Shown here piece by piece: positions 33,596-45,490 of a stretch of DNA of 64,000 bases. This DNA comes from Epiperipatus broadwayi (taxonomy: Eukaryota; Onychophora; Udeonychophora; Euonychophora; Peripatidae). Numbering within the stretch: the first letter of the stretch is position 1; each line of letters opens with the position of its first letter. Under the pieces are notes generated by a model, which saw nothing but the letters and a program-made list of their open reading frames with translations, was not told where the DNA came from and ran no database searches. Both the position numbers and the translations under genes were made by a program. Location of the stretch: NCBI GenBank assembly GCA_028023455.1, contig JAQFVV010000282.1, positions 715,713-779,712 on the forward strand, in the 5' to 3' direction.

Positions 33596-33597
<2 letters not shown>

Positions 33598-33944
33598 ATA
33601 TGAAAATACTGTAACAGAAAGTAAAATATATTAATTAATATTAACTAAACTAAGCATACTGTTAATGCATATCTATCATAATAATGATTGTTCTGTTGAG
33701 AATATATAAGATGCATTTTTTGCTAATTTGAATATTATTGACTTTTTGGGTCATTATATATTCATTTTATGTGATAACCTACATCTCTTTGATCTTGCAT
33801 TTTCTATTGTCTTTTTCTTCACATATTATCTTAACAATACTAAGATCAAAACTTCCCATATTCTTTTGTGGTTGTAAAATACAGATACATTAGCTGAATC
33901 AGTCTTGGCTTTTTTACTAGATTCACTTAATATCAATTAACATA
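33596..33944. other. Unassigned AT-rich DNA
   Basis: No gene or repeat recognised. Confidence 0.35.
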
Positions 33945-34285
33945 TTCTATTCTCTGTTGTAGTGTTTTCATATTATTAGTAATGACAAAATACCAAGATG
34001 TATGTTTGGAGTAACAAGAAAAGATCAAAAGTGAAATACATGGGTGAAACAACAAACATATATTATTGATATCGCTGAAAGAATTAAAAGACTGGGGTTG
34101 AGATGGACATATTTCTAGAAGAGATGATAATAGATGGATACTTTAAATCTTAAACTGGATTCCAAGAAATTATAAAAGACCTAGATGGAGACCACATGTG
34201 AGATGGAATGATGGAATAAGGAAGGGTGCTGGTGTGATGTGGAGAATGGATTAATAATGATTGAAAATGATGATGTTGCTCATGA
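33945..34285 (+). pseudogene. RTE-type LINE, 3' terminal fragment
   Basis: It starts near CCAAGATGTATGTTTGGAGT (the family's MLGVTR region) and continues through GGACATATTTCTAGAAGAGA, TTAAACTGGATTCCAAGAAA and GAGACCACATGTGAGATGG to TTGAAAATGATGATG. It has lost about 60 bp before the terminus compared with the 29.4 kb copy. Frameshifts throughout. Confidence 0.75.
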
Positions 34286-34468
34286 TCATGATAATATGCA
34301 TGTGTGCATGTGTGTCAAAATAAATAAAAGTAGCAATAAAACTGGTAGCAACTTTCACCTATTAAAAACAGATAAACCTTCTCAAGCAAAAACTACTTCC
34401 AAAACAACAATCTGGTTGTTTAATAGATGAAATCACTATTATGATAATAAAAAATTCATAAATTTTGA

Positions 34469-34780
34469 TTATGATAATATTTTATTGCTATTTTTTATTC
34501 TATTTTGATTTTGAACACAACCCTTGTTAAGTTGCATCTTGTGTAATTTAATTAAAAAGTGTTTTACACTCAAAGCTTTGAGAGATGAGACTTTGTCAGG
34601 GTAAAGCTTGCACTCTTTTCTTTGCCACAAAATGGGACATTTACATTTTACCATATTACATAAATGTTTCAGAACTTGCAGATAAAATGCCTGATTATTA
34701 CAAACTAAGCCCAAGATAAAAATGTTGTTTGTATCAAATAAAATATCAGCCTTGTTTTGACTTTGGACTTCACTTGCCAT
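34469..34780 (-). other. Unclassified 103-codon open frame
   Basis: An ATG-initiated frame with a fairly balanced composition (three Cys around KCKCPILWQRKEC). No domain is recognised. It could be an exon remnant or chance in repeat sequence. No splice or promoter evidence decides this. Confidence 0.2.
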
Positions 34781-34934
34781 ACTTTTTAGAAAAATGGTGA
34801 ATTTAACATTTTAATTAATCTACTCATAAATTTGTATTTTTATGAGATCAGCTTGCTTGTAATCAGTTTCAAGTATTACAACTGTTTCCCCTGCTGTTTT
34901 CTATAAATGAAAACAGAATTTTACATTAAATAGT

Positions 34935-35145
34935 CAAAATAAGAGTCATAGATCACATGACTCTATACCCTTAAGCTTGTAAGTTATAAACAATGAGGAT
35001 TGCCAATTCCTCAGCAAGCTTTGAGATAAATGCTTAGCTAGAGAAAGCATTTAAAATATCTCTGTCAGGACCCCCCCCCAAACCTCTGACCATGGTTTTA
35101 TGTTCTGGCCCTCATCAGAGAGGTGCTAGGGTAGGTTCACATTGT
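34935..35145 (+). repeat. Foldback family G, partial copy
   Basis: CATAGATCACATGACTCTAT, TAAGCTTGTAAGTTATAAAC, AATGAGGATTGCCAATTCCT, CTCTGTCAGGACC, ACCATGGTTTTATG and the core CTCATCAGAGAGGTGCTAGG match the copies at 48.3 and 62.9 kb. A C9 run lies within at about 35071. Confidence 0.8.
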
Positions 35146-35585
35146 TTGAACTTTTTATTCATTATAAAAATCGACAAAAATACAAAAAGCACTTCACAAA
35201 AAAATACGCTGGTGAAATCATTTGGTAGATTGATGCACAAGGGTTCCTGAAAAAAAAAGTATGTTACAGCAGAAGCATATACTACAATAAGTGTGCAAAC
35301 CAGAGAATGATTGCAGTTATTTTTGGGTTCCCTTCAAATATATTGAGAAGAATTATTTCTTTTCATATTAGTTGTAGAATAACCTAGTTCTTAAATGGGA
35401 TTAGCCATGTGGACTTGATTAAAGCATTTACGTAAATGAAATAATATGACAAACTTCAATGATAGGGATGATAATAACAATAATGTGTAAATGAAAGAAG
35501 TAAAAATGATAATTATTTTCCCTGTGTATTTTCATTATATATCTATATATACATATTGTAACAGTCAGATACAGGGATATATATA

Positions 35586-35586
35586 G

Positions 35587-35634
<48 letters not shown>
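35586..35634. repeat. (AT)n microsatellite
   Basis: About 22 consecutive AT units; flanked by TATTGTAACA on both sides, which suggests local inverted or duplicated flanks. Confidence 0.9.
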
Positions 35635-35635
<1 letters not shown>

Positions 35636-35639
35636 AACA

Positions 35640-36795
35640 CTATGGGGAAATACAGAGTCATACCTGGGATAATGGTCACCAGTATGTGAACATCAACTGC
35701 CCTAAATTGGTTAGCCATTTGTAATTCTACAGGAAATCGAAGTTTAAACTATAAGGGATCTGAGGAATTGTATTTTTATCCTCAAGTTTAAAAAAAAATT
35801 AATCTCAAAAGGGATAACCATAATAGATCACTCTAAGAGATCAGCACAGCTAATTATAATTTCACTAGCAATATCCAAAAGTATAAGGAATACTCAAAAT
35901 AAATAACCATTCGTCATCATGAATGAATAGCACTCAAAAATAAATCAACAGTCAATCTTGTGACTGGATTTGAAATGGGTATCCTGTAGACCAGACTAAC
36001 TTTTGAGTCTTTGCCAGCTTGGACAATTATTTAAACCATAATTTGGATGCACACACTTAAGTGCTAATCCATAAGAATACAACCAAAAAAAATAATTCTG
36101 GGATATTGAAACATGCTGATCATCATCAATGCTTTGGTCACTTAATACCATTAATGTACTGGCCAATTATAAACTTAATTTCTAATAGAGACCAAACTAA
36201 ATGAAATGTAGTGCATGAAGTTTGAGGAATATCCTCTTCACACCAACCCAGGAATCCTCATCATCATAATCTGGATACCCATACACTAAACCCCCTATCC
36301 CAGATAACAGATAACTGTTGTGCACAAATCTAGATCAGGAAGCAAGAGCTATATAATTTATTACTGTGAGCAAGAGGGAAATAAAGAAATAAATTAACTT
36401 ATTATAAATAATCTTAAGCAATTCATGGATTTCTCCTACTTATAAATAATTAGTTTTATTGGGATCATGAAGAAAAAAACTAAATCTTTGAATATAGGCT
36501 GTCATGATATAAGGTCACACACATACTATATTTCATGAAACAGGAATTGGATAGAATAAAGTAATTAAGAATAGAATGAATATTTTTTAAAAAAAAAAAC
36601 AAATATTTAACATCGTAATTAACAAAAAAAAATGACATGATAGTAGATAATTTCAAACATCCATTTCATCATAAAAAATAAATAAATATATAGTTTGATA
36701 AAATTATATTAACCTATGAAGTAATTTTTATTTATGGATTAACTTTCAATTCATTAGGTTATTTCTTTAAAAATAACTAAGAGTTTGTTAAATAT
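35640..36795. other. Unassigned DNA
   Basis: Moderately complex sequence without a supportable frame or repeat match within the window. Confidence 0.35.
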
Positions 36796-36799
36796 TTTC

Positions 36800-38185
36800 A
36801 GAAATCAAAGATAGCAATCTTTGATTCTACCCAGAGGGAAAATTGAGAGAAAAAAAACATTACATTTACAAAACAAAAAAAAACAACAGATTTTGTATTA
36901 ATAAAAATATAGTATGCACATATAAAAACAAAAATAATATCTATAGCCATGGCTCTTTTGTCTATAAAGACCTTTCTTGTTGCAATTTTAGTTTTTCCTA
37001 ACAAAGTTTCTTCTTGAAGGCTTTTAAACATGGGCCTGGTTAAATTTGTTCTTTTCTGGATCTGTAGCAATTTTAGGTAAATGAAAATAGCAATTTTTGT
37101 CCATTTGATTTTCCTCTTGAATTTCCAGGCGAGACAGATGTAGACAAAGACTCATTGCTCTTTGTTGAAGGCTAGGCTGTAGACTTCTAAAAGGTAGTTT
37201 TGGCGTCCCTACATTTTCTTCCAGTGAAGGTAGATTACATGGAGAAGGTGATGCCTAGCTTTTAGATGAATGTAGCATATAGTTTTTATGGTGCAAACCA
37301 TTTTTAGTGCTAAACTCATAGTATGCTAAAAGCTGGATTAAAAATTTTCTAAAAATTTCTATCATTATCTTCAAAAGCTTGGTTAAGAATCCTGCTATGT
37401 TGTGCCACATGTTAATAAAGGCTTTTGCCTCTTTCTTTTCAGCAGTTGGATTTAAAATTCACTGCTTTCTCTTCAGCAGCTAAATTAGGAATACTTTCTT
37501 CTATTATAAGATGCGATATGTTGGATTATTTCCATCATTTATGAGTGAATGTTGAATGTATAGAAAATTTTAAACTTTATTTAAACTTTCCAAATACAAA
37601 CAACTTGTTAGTAATAACACACAAATAGACAATACAGGTTAGTAATTACATTATGTTTTGAATAATATTATTCACTCTTCTTCAGGTGTTGCTGGCCTAT
37701 ATACACAGTGACAATATTTGCTTAGAAGTTGAACTCCTTTGACAGAATAGCTCAGTTGGTAAAGCATTTGCCTTAAATTCAATATTCAAGAATCTAAAGG
37801 TGCAAGTTCAACTTCTAAGAAAATATTGTCATTGTTCATATAAGCCAGCAACACCTGAAAAAGAGTGGAGAATAATACTATTCGAAATGTTGTGCAATTA
37901 CTAACCTGTATTGTCTATTTGTGTGTTATTACTAATAAGTTGTTTGTATTTGGAAAGTTTAAATAAAGTTTAAAATTGTCTATACATTCAACATTTACTC
38001 ATAAATGATGGAAATAGTCCAACATATCACATCTTATAATATACCATCATTACAAACCTTCAAACAATTTCTTCTATTATGCTTTTCAGCAGCAGAATGA
38101 AGATTTGACTGATCTCTTCAACAGTTAAGTTAGCATTATCTCTTTCCAGACACTTGGGTAATTATTACTAATTCACACCCCCACA
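36800..38185 (-). pseudogene. Decayed unrecognised coding segment (possible processed pseudogene)
   Basis: On the minus strand from about 38175 a protein-like frame reads CLERDNANLTVEEISQIFIL and LLKSIIEE. It then jumps across the inserted hairpin element (37509-38067) and resumes as IPNLAAEEKAVNFKSN. After a frameshift it continues EAKAFINMWHNIAGFLTKLL, LLAYYEFSTKNGLHHKNYML, a TAG, ENVGTPKLPFRSLQPSLQQR, AMSLCLHLSRLEIQEENQMD and HLPKIATDPEKNKFNQAHV. A further shift gives KSLQEETLLGKTKIATRK near 37000. The composition and length are unlike the random frames nearby. I do not recognise the family. It is either an intronless retrocopy or an old exon. Two disruptions plus the insertion mean it is not functional. 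Confidence 0.5.
37509..38067. mobile_element. Hairpin retroposon with tRNA-like loop and 13-bp TSD
   Basis: Arms of about 225 bp pair. The left includes CAGGTGTTGCTGGC and AGACAATACAGGTTAGTAAT; the right has GCCAGCAACACCTG and ATTACTAACCTGTATTGTCT. The loop (about 37740-37812) reads AGAATAGCTCAGTTGGTAAA then GGTGCAAGTTCAAC. These are good A and B boxes, though the spacing and arms are not those of a working tRNA. TTTCTTCTATTAT flanks both sides (about 37496-37508 and 38068-38080), indicating integration with a target duplication. It lies inside the decayed coding segment. Confidence 0.75.
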
Positions 38186-38189
38186 TATA

Positions 38190-39385
38190 TTTTTTTAGAA
38201 CAATCTTGTCCACAAGCCAATTATAATCTGTCTCTTATATTAGCATTTTCATGACAGCCAATTAAATAAAATTTCACAACTACAATTATCCAGCTAATTA
38301 TCTCCTTAATCATAGATTAAAAACAAGTTAAGAATAAAAATTTAACAACATAAAATTCTTGACATTTCTTTATAATTAAAAATCAAATGTTCTTGCAAAA
38401 AACAACAAGATAATATGTTAATTGCACTGATATGATTTTTCTTTTTCATTAAATAGAGATAAAGAAAGAAAAACAACTAATAAATTAAAATTTACAAAAT
38501 TATTAAAATCCTATTTTTGCTCTTTCCTTTTATGCTTTTAAAAAATACATTTAAATATGTTTAATGTTTGAGAATTTTCATACTATTATATGGGGATTTT
38601 ACAATGATTGAGTTAAATAATGACTTTAATAAAAATAGGTCTAAGAAATTTTAAATATTATTTTCCCCCATTAATAAAATATTTTTTTTTATTCTCAAAC
38701 CTGAGGAATATGCTGCCAACTACCTAATTTTTTACTTATTTTTTCTAGTGCAGCTATGTAACCAACTGGTTGCAATATATTTGAAAAAAGAGAGAGAAGG
38801 AAATACCGATTTCAATAAATACTGCACGACCAAAGTTTAGAATTAACATCAATATGAATGTGGAAATGTATTCATTTCCATGCATGCAATATTTCATTTA
38901 TAATTACACCCAAAACTCTAAGAAGGTCATTAAGCCCATGTTATTATTTATAATCAATATCTTAAAGATGCATTAGTATAAAATAATTACTATTAAAAAA
39001 TCAATGGATATATCTTTATTTTTTATCAAGAGAATAAATAAGCTGTACTCTTAACATTTATAAACCCATTATACCTATTCTTACAAATATTTTGCTATTT
39101 GATAAGTTTCATGTTTTCACAACACTAACTCAATATATGCACTGAGATATTACTAATGTAATAAAACACCTACTTAATATGATGAAACAAAACTTTTTTA
39201 ATAATTAATAATAAAACAAATAATATTAATAAATTCATTAAAATACAATGGGACTTCCAGAAATTTGACAATGAAATGACATTAAATTAAAATATTAAGT
39301 GATCTTTAATTTGATTTTTATAAATTCTAATTAAAACAGCAATCCTTCCTAAGTAAAATTAATGCCTACAGAGTTACTGCCTTTT
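38190..39385. other. Unassigned AT-rich DNA
   Basis: No gene or repeat recognised. Confidence 0.4.
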
Positions 39386-39387
39386 AA

Positions 39388-40130
39388 TTTAAGATATAAG
39401 GGATTTGAACTCAGACTTTCATATGAACCTCAACTCTCCATGTCATCTCACATTGCTTACCTGCCTGATCACAATCATGTTGAAAAGATAAATAATCACC
39501 AGTATATATATTTCATGCTAAACCAGCACTCATCAGTTGGTCCAGATTACTATCTCTACACATATATACAGTCAGTGCTCAGCTTTATATTAATCTTCAT
39601 ACTTAAATGGACAGGCTTCAAACTACTTCAACCCACAACTCTTCAACCATCCATTTCATTGAAAATCTGATGATGGAAAGTTCAAAGCCCACATTAGTGC
39701 CAAGGTTGTCATTCTACCTATGTTGATGTTAGTCATTCTTACCATGTTCCAGAGAATAATACATTTACATACATATGTGAGGGATGGGAAAACCTTTAAC
39801 ACACTAGTTTCAATATGTAATTTAATGCACTGTACAAGCTTACACCCACCGGCACATATAATGTAATATATAAGGGAATCAGACTCAGACTTTCACAAGA
39901 CCCTCACCTCTCCATGCCATCTCATATTTCTGACCCACCCGATCACACACATGTTGAAAAGATGAATAATCATCAATATGTATATTTCATGCTAAAACAG
40001 CAATCTTCAGTTGGTCCAGATTACCACTTCTACACATATATACAATCAGTGCTCAGCTGTATATTAAGATAGCCAATCTTCACACTTTAATGGACAGGAT
40101 TCAAACTACTCCAACCCACAACTCTTGTTT
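39388..40130 (+). repeat. Family K repeats, two tandem copies
   Basis: Copy one (39388-39800) and copy two (39865-40130) both start with AAGGGATTTGAACTCAGACT or AAGGGAATCAGACTCAGACT. Both contain GATGAATAATCATC/GATAAATAATCACC, TTTCATGCTAAACCAGC and TTTAATGGACAGGC. Copy two is 3'-truncated at CAACTCTTG. Confidence 0.8.
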
Positions 40131-40589
40131 AAAATTACCTATTTCCGTGGCGCACTTTATTTTTAATTTTAAAGTGGAAAAAAATAGGATATATATATAT
40201 AGTGAATTGGCAGGAAAAAATGGAATAGTTCCATGAAATTAGAAAGTCATGATTTAATATTAACAGGATAAAATATGTGTAATTGCGTAAAAAAAAAAAA
40301 AAACCTTGGGACAGCGTCAAGAAAGAAATCATTATAAAATCTTTTGAAGATATTAATAATACGAATAATGTGATGAAGAATTTTTAAATTTCTATGGTTA
40401 AAATAATTAAAGCAACTTTCTTTATAATACTATTTTTATTTCATTATTATGAATAATATTTTTTATAAATTTTTAAAATAATGAAAAAAATCTGAAATTT
40501 TTATTGAAAAATCGAGTGTACGTTATATGCAGGTGAGTTGGTTGGTACATGCTCAAAAGTACGGTATTTTTATAAATATTCTTTTTTTT
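40131..40589. other. Unassigned AT-rich DNA
   Basis: No gene or repeat recognised. Confidence 0.35.
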
Positions 40590-40673
40590 TTTCTAAGTGT
40601 CATAGCATCGGCCTGGACGCTGCCTGCAAGTGCAGGACAGTCGCGCTGACTTCTTGACCACCAATGCAAGACA
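40590..40673 (-). repeat. tRNA-derived SINE, family S1, degraded
   Basis: The minus strand gives CTTGCATTGGTGGTCAAGAA, CAGCGCGACTGTCCTGCAC-like sequence and a B-box relic, ending CGATGCTATGACACTTAG plus A-run. An internal segment is altered relative to other copies. Confidence 0.6.
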
Positions 40674-40795
40674 AATATTCTTTAATTTAATAATATTGAA
40701 ATCAAATTAATCTTCATTATGCTTGTAGATTTTATGTAATTTTTTATTATTACATACATATTTTTATAACACTACTCTTATTGTCACACATACAT

Positions 40796-41945
40796 ATATA
40801 TGAAAAACAAAACAAGTTTTATATAAGTAAAAACCTGCTATCGCTTGTATTAATGATCAATAGATGGAGCTTTACCAAGACATCCAAACAAGCGTATTTG
40901 TTTACATAAACATCAGAGTCAATATTCACTGTCTCTTTCATTTTGCTCCACCCTCAGATCAGCTGATTTCAAGCTGATTTGCTCTCATCAGTGAAGGGAT
41001 AGGAGTTAGAAACTAAACCTAAATATTAACTCCAACCGTTTATGGAAAAACGTTTCTATCAGTTTGCAAGCATGAATTTTTTAGACACCTAAATGTCTTC
41101 AAACTCAGCCTATCAAACTAGATAGCTATGTGGGTCTGATAACAGTTCAGTTTCTCCACATAATCAATGCTTCTGCAATCTATATCATTGCAAGAAAACT
41201 TTAAAGGTACATTTATGAAAAACAAAACAAGTTTTCTATACATAAAAACCTGCTATCGCTTGTATTAATGGTCAATAGATGGAGCTTTACCAAGACCTCC
41301 AAACAAGCAAACTGATAGAAACGTTTTGCATAAACATTTGGAGTTAATATTTAGGTTTAGTTTCTAATTCCTATCCCTTCACTGATGAGAGCAAATCAGC
41401 TTGAAATCAGCTGATTTGAGGGTGGAGGAAAATGAAAGAGACAGTGAATATTGACTCTGACGTTTATGTAAACAAATACGCTTGTTTGGAGGTCTTGGTA
41501 AAGCTCCGTCTATTAATCATTAATACAAGTGATAGCAAGTTTTTACGTATATAAAACTTGTTTTGTTTTTCATAAATGTACCTTTAAAGTTTTTTTGCAA
41601 TGATATAGATTGCAGAAGCTTTGATTATGTGGAGAAACTGAACTGTTATCAGACCCACATAGCTATCTAGTTTGATAGGCTGAGCTTGAAGTCATTTAGA
41701 TGTCTAAAAAATTCATGTTTGCAAACTGATAGAAACGTTTTGCATAAACGTTTGGAGTTAATATTTAGGTTTAGTTTTTAACTCCTATCCCTTCACTGAT
41801 AAGAGCAAATCAGCTTGAAATCAACTGATCTGAGGATGGAGCAAAATGAAAGAGACAGTGAATATTGACTCTGATGTTTATGTAAACAAATATGCTTGTT
41901 TGGAGGTCTTGGTAAAGCTCCATCTATTGATCATATATATATATG
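40796..41945. repeat. Nested palindrome of foldback family H
   Basis: The outer left arm has AAACCTGCTATCGCTTGTAT, GATGGAGCTTTACCAAGAC, AAACGTTTCTATCAGTTTGC and TCTCCACATAATCAATGC (40796-41215). The outer right arm (41570-41945) carries their complements. Between them (41216-41570) sits a second, shorter palindrome made of the same blocks. The ends fall in (TA)n. The core CTCATCAGTGAAGGGATAGG appears here twice on one strand orientation and in complement. The unit at 20.83 kb is a relative. Confidence 0.85.
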
Positions 41946-41959
41946 TCATATTATTATTA

Positions 41960-42090
41960 CTATTTGCGGGATATTCCGTGTAGTGAAAAAGCTAAATGCT
42001 GACGTTTCAGTACAATATCAAGTACCTTCCTCAGAGCGTCCTCTTTCTCAAATCATAAGAATGCTAAAAGCACACTCTTCAATATATATA
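41960..42090 (-). mobile_element. Penelope-like terminal fragment with hammerhead-like core
   Basis: TTTGCGGGATATTCCGTGT followed by TGACGTTTC parallels the 3' end of the Penelope-like element at 15.77 kb (TTTGCGGGTTCATCCGTGT, TGACGTTTC). On the minus strand CTGAGGA (42028-42034) is followed by a GGTAC/GTACT stem and GAAACGTC (42001-42008). The flanking GCT and AGC can pair as stem I. This is the most canonical hammerhead-like copy in the window. Confidence 0.6.
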
Positions 42091-42164
42091 TATATATTAA
42101 TGAAATCAAATCATACATCACTAACTTATTTAGCTTATATTTACAAATGTAATATACAGAGCAT

Positions 42165-42590
42165 GCTAATAGCTATAAACAAGTTTATTTTATTTTATTT
42201 TTACCAATAAATGCAGCAAAAGAATGCATTCAAATATCTATCTAGACTTATTCCCATTCCCAAACCAGTTTCGAGCTAATGACTTTCATCAGTGAGGAGC
42301 TAGGACATCCAGATACCTGATCACAAAATACAAACTCAAGGCCAGCGTCTATCTAATACTAAATTATTAAGTAGAAAATCTAAAAATTTCAGACATGTAC
42401 ATGTCTTCAAATCCAGTTCTCCAACTCAAATAGCTATATGGAAGTGGACTAAATTCAGATCCACTGATTTGGTGATGGAGATAAGTCTAAATAGAGATTT
42501 GAAAGTGTTCTCTTACTGCATTTATCAGTAAAAAATAAATAAATAAAGCTTGTTCAGAGCTATTAGCATGCTTTATTTATATATGTAATC
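42165..42590. repeat. Foldback family G, full copy
   Basis: AGCATGCTAATAGCT and AATGCAGCAAAAGAATGC at the left face AGAGCTATTAGCATGC and ACTGCATTTATCAG at the right. The core has TCGAGCTAATGACTTTCATC and CAGTGAGGAGCTAGGACATC. The blocks CTAAAAATTTCAGACATG and CAACTCAAATAGCTATATGG are shared with the other family G copies. Confidence 0.8.
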
Positions 42591-42695
42591 AATAAATCAA
42601 TAATAATCTATACTATGGATAAGTCAGAGTAGTCATATCACAGATTTATCCATTCCTCTATTCTATTCTTGTCATTAAATTATTATATATATATA

Positions 42696-44016
42696 CACCT
42701 TTACCCTGCTTAGCGATTGTCTACTTAGCGATATTTCGCAATAGCGATCATCATCAATTTGTACCTACTACTTCGATGTGCAATCGATTATTCGCTATAA
42801 CGATCGGGAAAAATTTTTAAAAAAATTTTTTTTGGCAGCCATCTTGAATTTTGCGTCACTGATGACGTCAGAGATAGCTATATTATAACCAAAAACAAAA
42901 GTATATTATTGTAATATGTATACAGGTAATGACTTTGCTGTAATTCTATACACATACAATATTTTATTCATAAAACCCTTAAAATATCTATAATTACTTT
43001 ATCTATAATACATCATATATAATAAATAACACAGCAAATGTTCATTCACTTTTTCTTTTAAAATACATATATATGTTCTACAATAATATCAACAAATTAA
43101 AAATCCTTCTCCTTTTTCTTTTCAAAAACATTATTTTCTTATCTCAATACTGAACATATACAGTATATATATATATTTATATAATACAAAAATACCATCA
43201 TCACAAACTTTCAGGAAAACACTAAATATGAATATTAAACTGTGTGTGTGTGTTTTCTGAAATACGATATATTAATTTTAGAAAACCTGGATAATTATGT
43301 AAAAATAGTTGTTGATTTTGTAACTTCGTTAATCAGAAGAAAAACAACATTTTAAAACGATGTCGAATTAGAAAAGTTTTAAAAAAAAACAGATCGCATT
43401 TAATTAAAAATCTTTCTACTCGAACGGGGGGGGGGGGCATTATTACATTACTAAAAATATACAGTAAGAAAAATAAACCTACCTGTATGTTTTAGAAAAT
43501 TAGAAGTTAGATTTTTTACTTTGAAAATAAGTTGATTTTTTTTTCTATATGTTCAATTAAATAATTAATAATTAAACATTGTTTTTTAATTTGAATAATT
43601 TCACATAAGTAATAAAATAAATGTATAGTAGTAATATATACTGTAATACAATTTTTAAAAAAAAGCACTTCAGTATAGATTTTTTTTTCATTACGATGAA
43701 AAACTTCCGCGGAAGAATATAAAAACTTTTAAATTCAAATTTAGTTTCATTGCTGTTCTGTTTAAAGTGAAAATATGCATTTTTTTTCCTAGTGATATAA
43801 AACTTTTCTTTTTAGATACCGTATTTAGTCATCATTGTCATGAAAAAATCAAGAAAATCTTTGAGCTTGGAAATCAATGTGGATATTTTACGTCACTGGA
43901 ACCGACCAATTTTTTTCCCATAGACCCCCATTATAATTACGTATTTTGTCTACGATATTTTTGCTTAACGATGAGTTTTGGAGGACCAATTGCCATCGCT
44001 AAGCGGGGTAAAGGTG
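42696..44016. mobile_element. Non-autonomous pogo/Tigger-like DNA transposon
   Basis: The ends CACCTTTACCCTGCTTAGCG and CGCTAAGCGGGGTAAAGGTG are inverted repeats flanked by TA (42694-42695 and 44017-44018). Subterminal CAATTGGTCCTCCAAAACTC, then CATCGTTAAGC and TATCGTAGAC, are arranged like pogo/Tigger ends. Within 1,321 bp there is no transposase. A G12 run lies at about 43425. It would have been mobilised in trans. Confidence 0.75.
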
Positions 44017-44135
44017 TATATTAATAATAATTTAAGATTATATTTTGTAGAATAATGTTTATTATTAGGCTTAATTACACTTATTTAAGAATTCATTAAT
44101 AAAATGTATATTTTCCTTATTTTATTATTTACTAG

Positions 44136-44245
44136 CATCTCTCAGGTATCATTAATCATGTCAAGTTATTGCTGATTGACAGTCAAGTGTTTGCAGAAGA
44201 GATAGAACCAACTGGAGTAGTGCCAATGGAATTAACTTTAGAAAG
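44136..44245 (+). CDS. Candidate host exon A (unrecognised protein)
   Basis: It is preceded by a pyrimidine-rich TTATTTTATTATTTACTAG acceptor and followed by GAAAG|GTATAT. The frame is open for 36 codons plus two bases: HLSGIINHVKLLLIDSQVF, then AEEIEPTGVVPMELTLE. The balanced amino-acid use contrasts with surrounding AT-rich frames. The split codon AG is completed by A at the next candidate exon (50210) to give Arg. No family is recognised. It could also be a transposon-derived exon. Confidence 0.4.
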
Positions 44246-45019
44246 GTATATAAAAAAAATTCTGTGTTTGTATGCATATATATATATTTATACAACATAC
44301 TAGATATAATAACAATTTATAGTTATTTCACAATATAAGGTCATAATTTATGTATGTGTATATAAATACATATGTGTGTGTGCGCATATATATTTTTACA
44401 CATAAATTCTGATATTACTTGCAAAAAATTATATAAAAAAAATAATCTTAATTATTAATCATTCATAATTATTTACAAAAAAAAAATAATTAAAGAAGCT
44501 AGTTAAAAGTAATTATGGATATTTAAGGATACCTAAACACAGCCATTCATCAATCCAACCATATAGTACACATACACACTTGTATAGATACATAGTAAAA
44601 ATATCATATGTGTGTGTGCTTATATAGATTTAAATATTTAGCTTTAATAATCTAATTGCAGTATATCTAATCATCACTTCAAAAGTCATAACTTTAGTCT
44701 AAGTGGAAGTTTTTGATTTGTTTATATATATATTGAATTAAATATTTCCATGGATTGTTATTATAACAATGATTAAGAATAAGGACTGTATATCCATGCA
44801 AACAGAGATACACATTCTTATATGATAATATATCAAGTAATTTATTATAGCTAGATGTTTGGTAACTAATTAGAAGATCATTATAATTTTTTTAATGATT
44901 ATATAAAAGTTATTTTGTATAAAATCCATATTTGAGTTAGATCAATAATTTATAAGACATAACTATCTTAATTTATGCAAAGTAAACAAAGGCTATTATG
45001 ATTAAATGTTATCATACAA

Positions 45020-45490
45020 TTTATCCAAACCACTTCAAACACTTTTTAGCAAAACTCATTGTTTATGTTTCGACTGACTTGCAGTCTTCTTCAGAGCCAA
45101 TTTACTTTACTCTTTTAAAAAAATGTTTTTTTCCTCTATTTGCTCCAATTCTTTCTTTTGTGTTATCCAATTCTTCAGAAATATTACCAAAATTATACTT
45201 TTTTTTTATTTTGCTGTAATATTCTACCACTTTTTTAATCAAAACTCTTTATTTACATTTCAACTGTCCTGCAGTCTTCTTCAGAGCCGATTTGCTCTGA
45301 AGAAGACTGAAGGACAGTCAAAATATAAATAAAGAATTTTTCTAAAAGTGTTCAAAGTGGTTTGGAGGGAAAAAATGTTTTTTTTTAAAGAGATTAAAGT
45401 AAATTGGCTCTGAAAAAGATTGCAGGACAATCGAAATGTAAATAAAGAGTTTTGCTAAAAAGGGTTCAAAGTGGTTTGGATAAATTGTCT
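45020..45490. repeat. Inverted array of hammerhead-like hairpin units
   Basis: Four units occur. Two on the minus strand (45063-45098, 45257-45288) and two on the plus strand (45296-45330, 45410-45440) share GGCTCTGAAGAAGACTG, CAGTC-type closing and GAAATGTA or GAAACATA, followed by AATAAAGAG. The middle pair meet at CAGAGCCGATTTGCTCTG. Flanks CAAACCACTT...TTAGCAAAACTC and their complements make the whole region a palindrome. Confidence 0.7.

Noticed and set aside
34469-34780. Complete small gene of 103 codons
   Set aside because: No recognisable domain, no splice or promoter support; kept only as an unclassified frame.
37740-37812. Functional tRNA gene
   Set aside because: A and B boxes are good but no acceptor or consistent cloverleaf arms can be formed, and it is the loop of a mobile hairpin.
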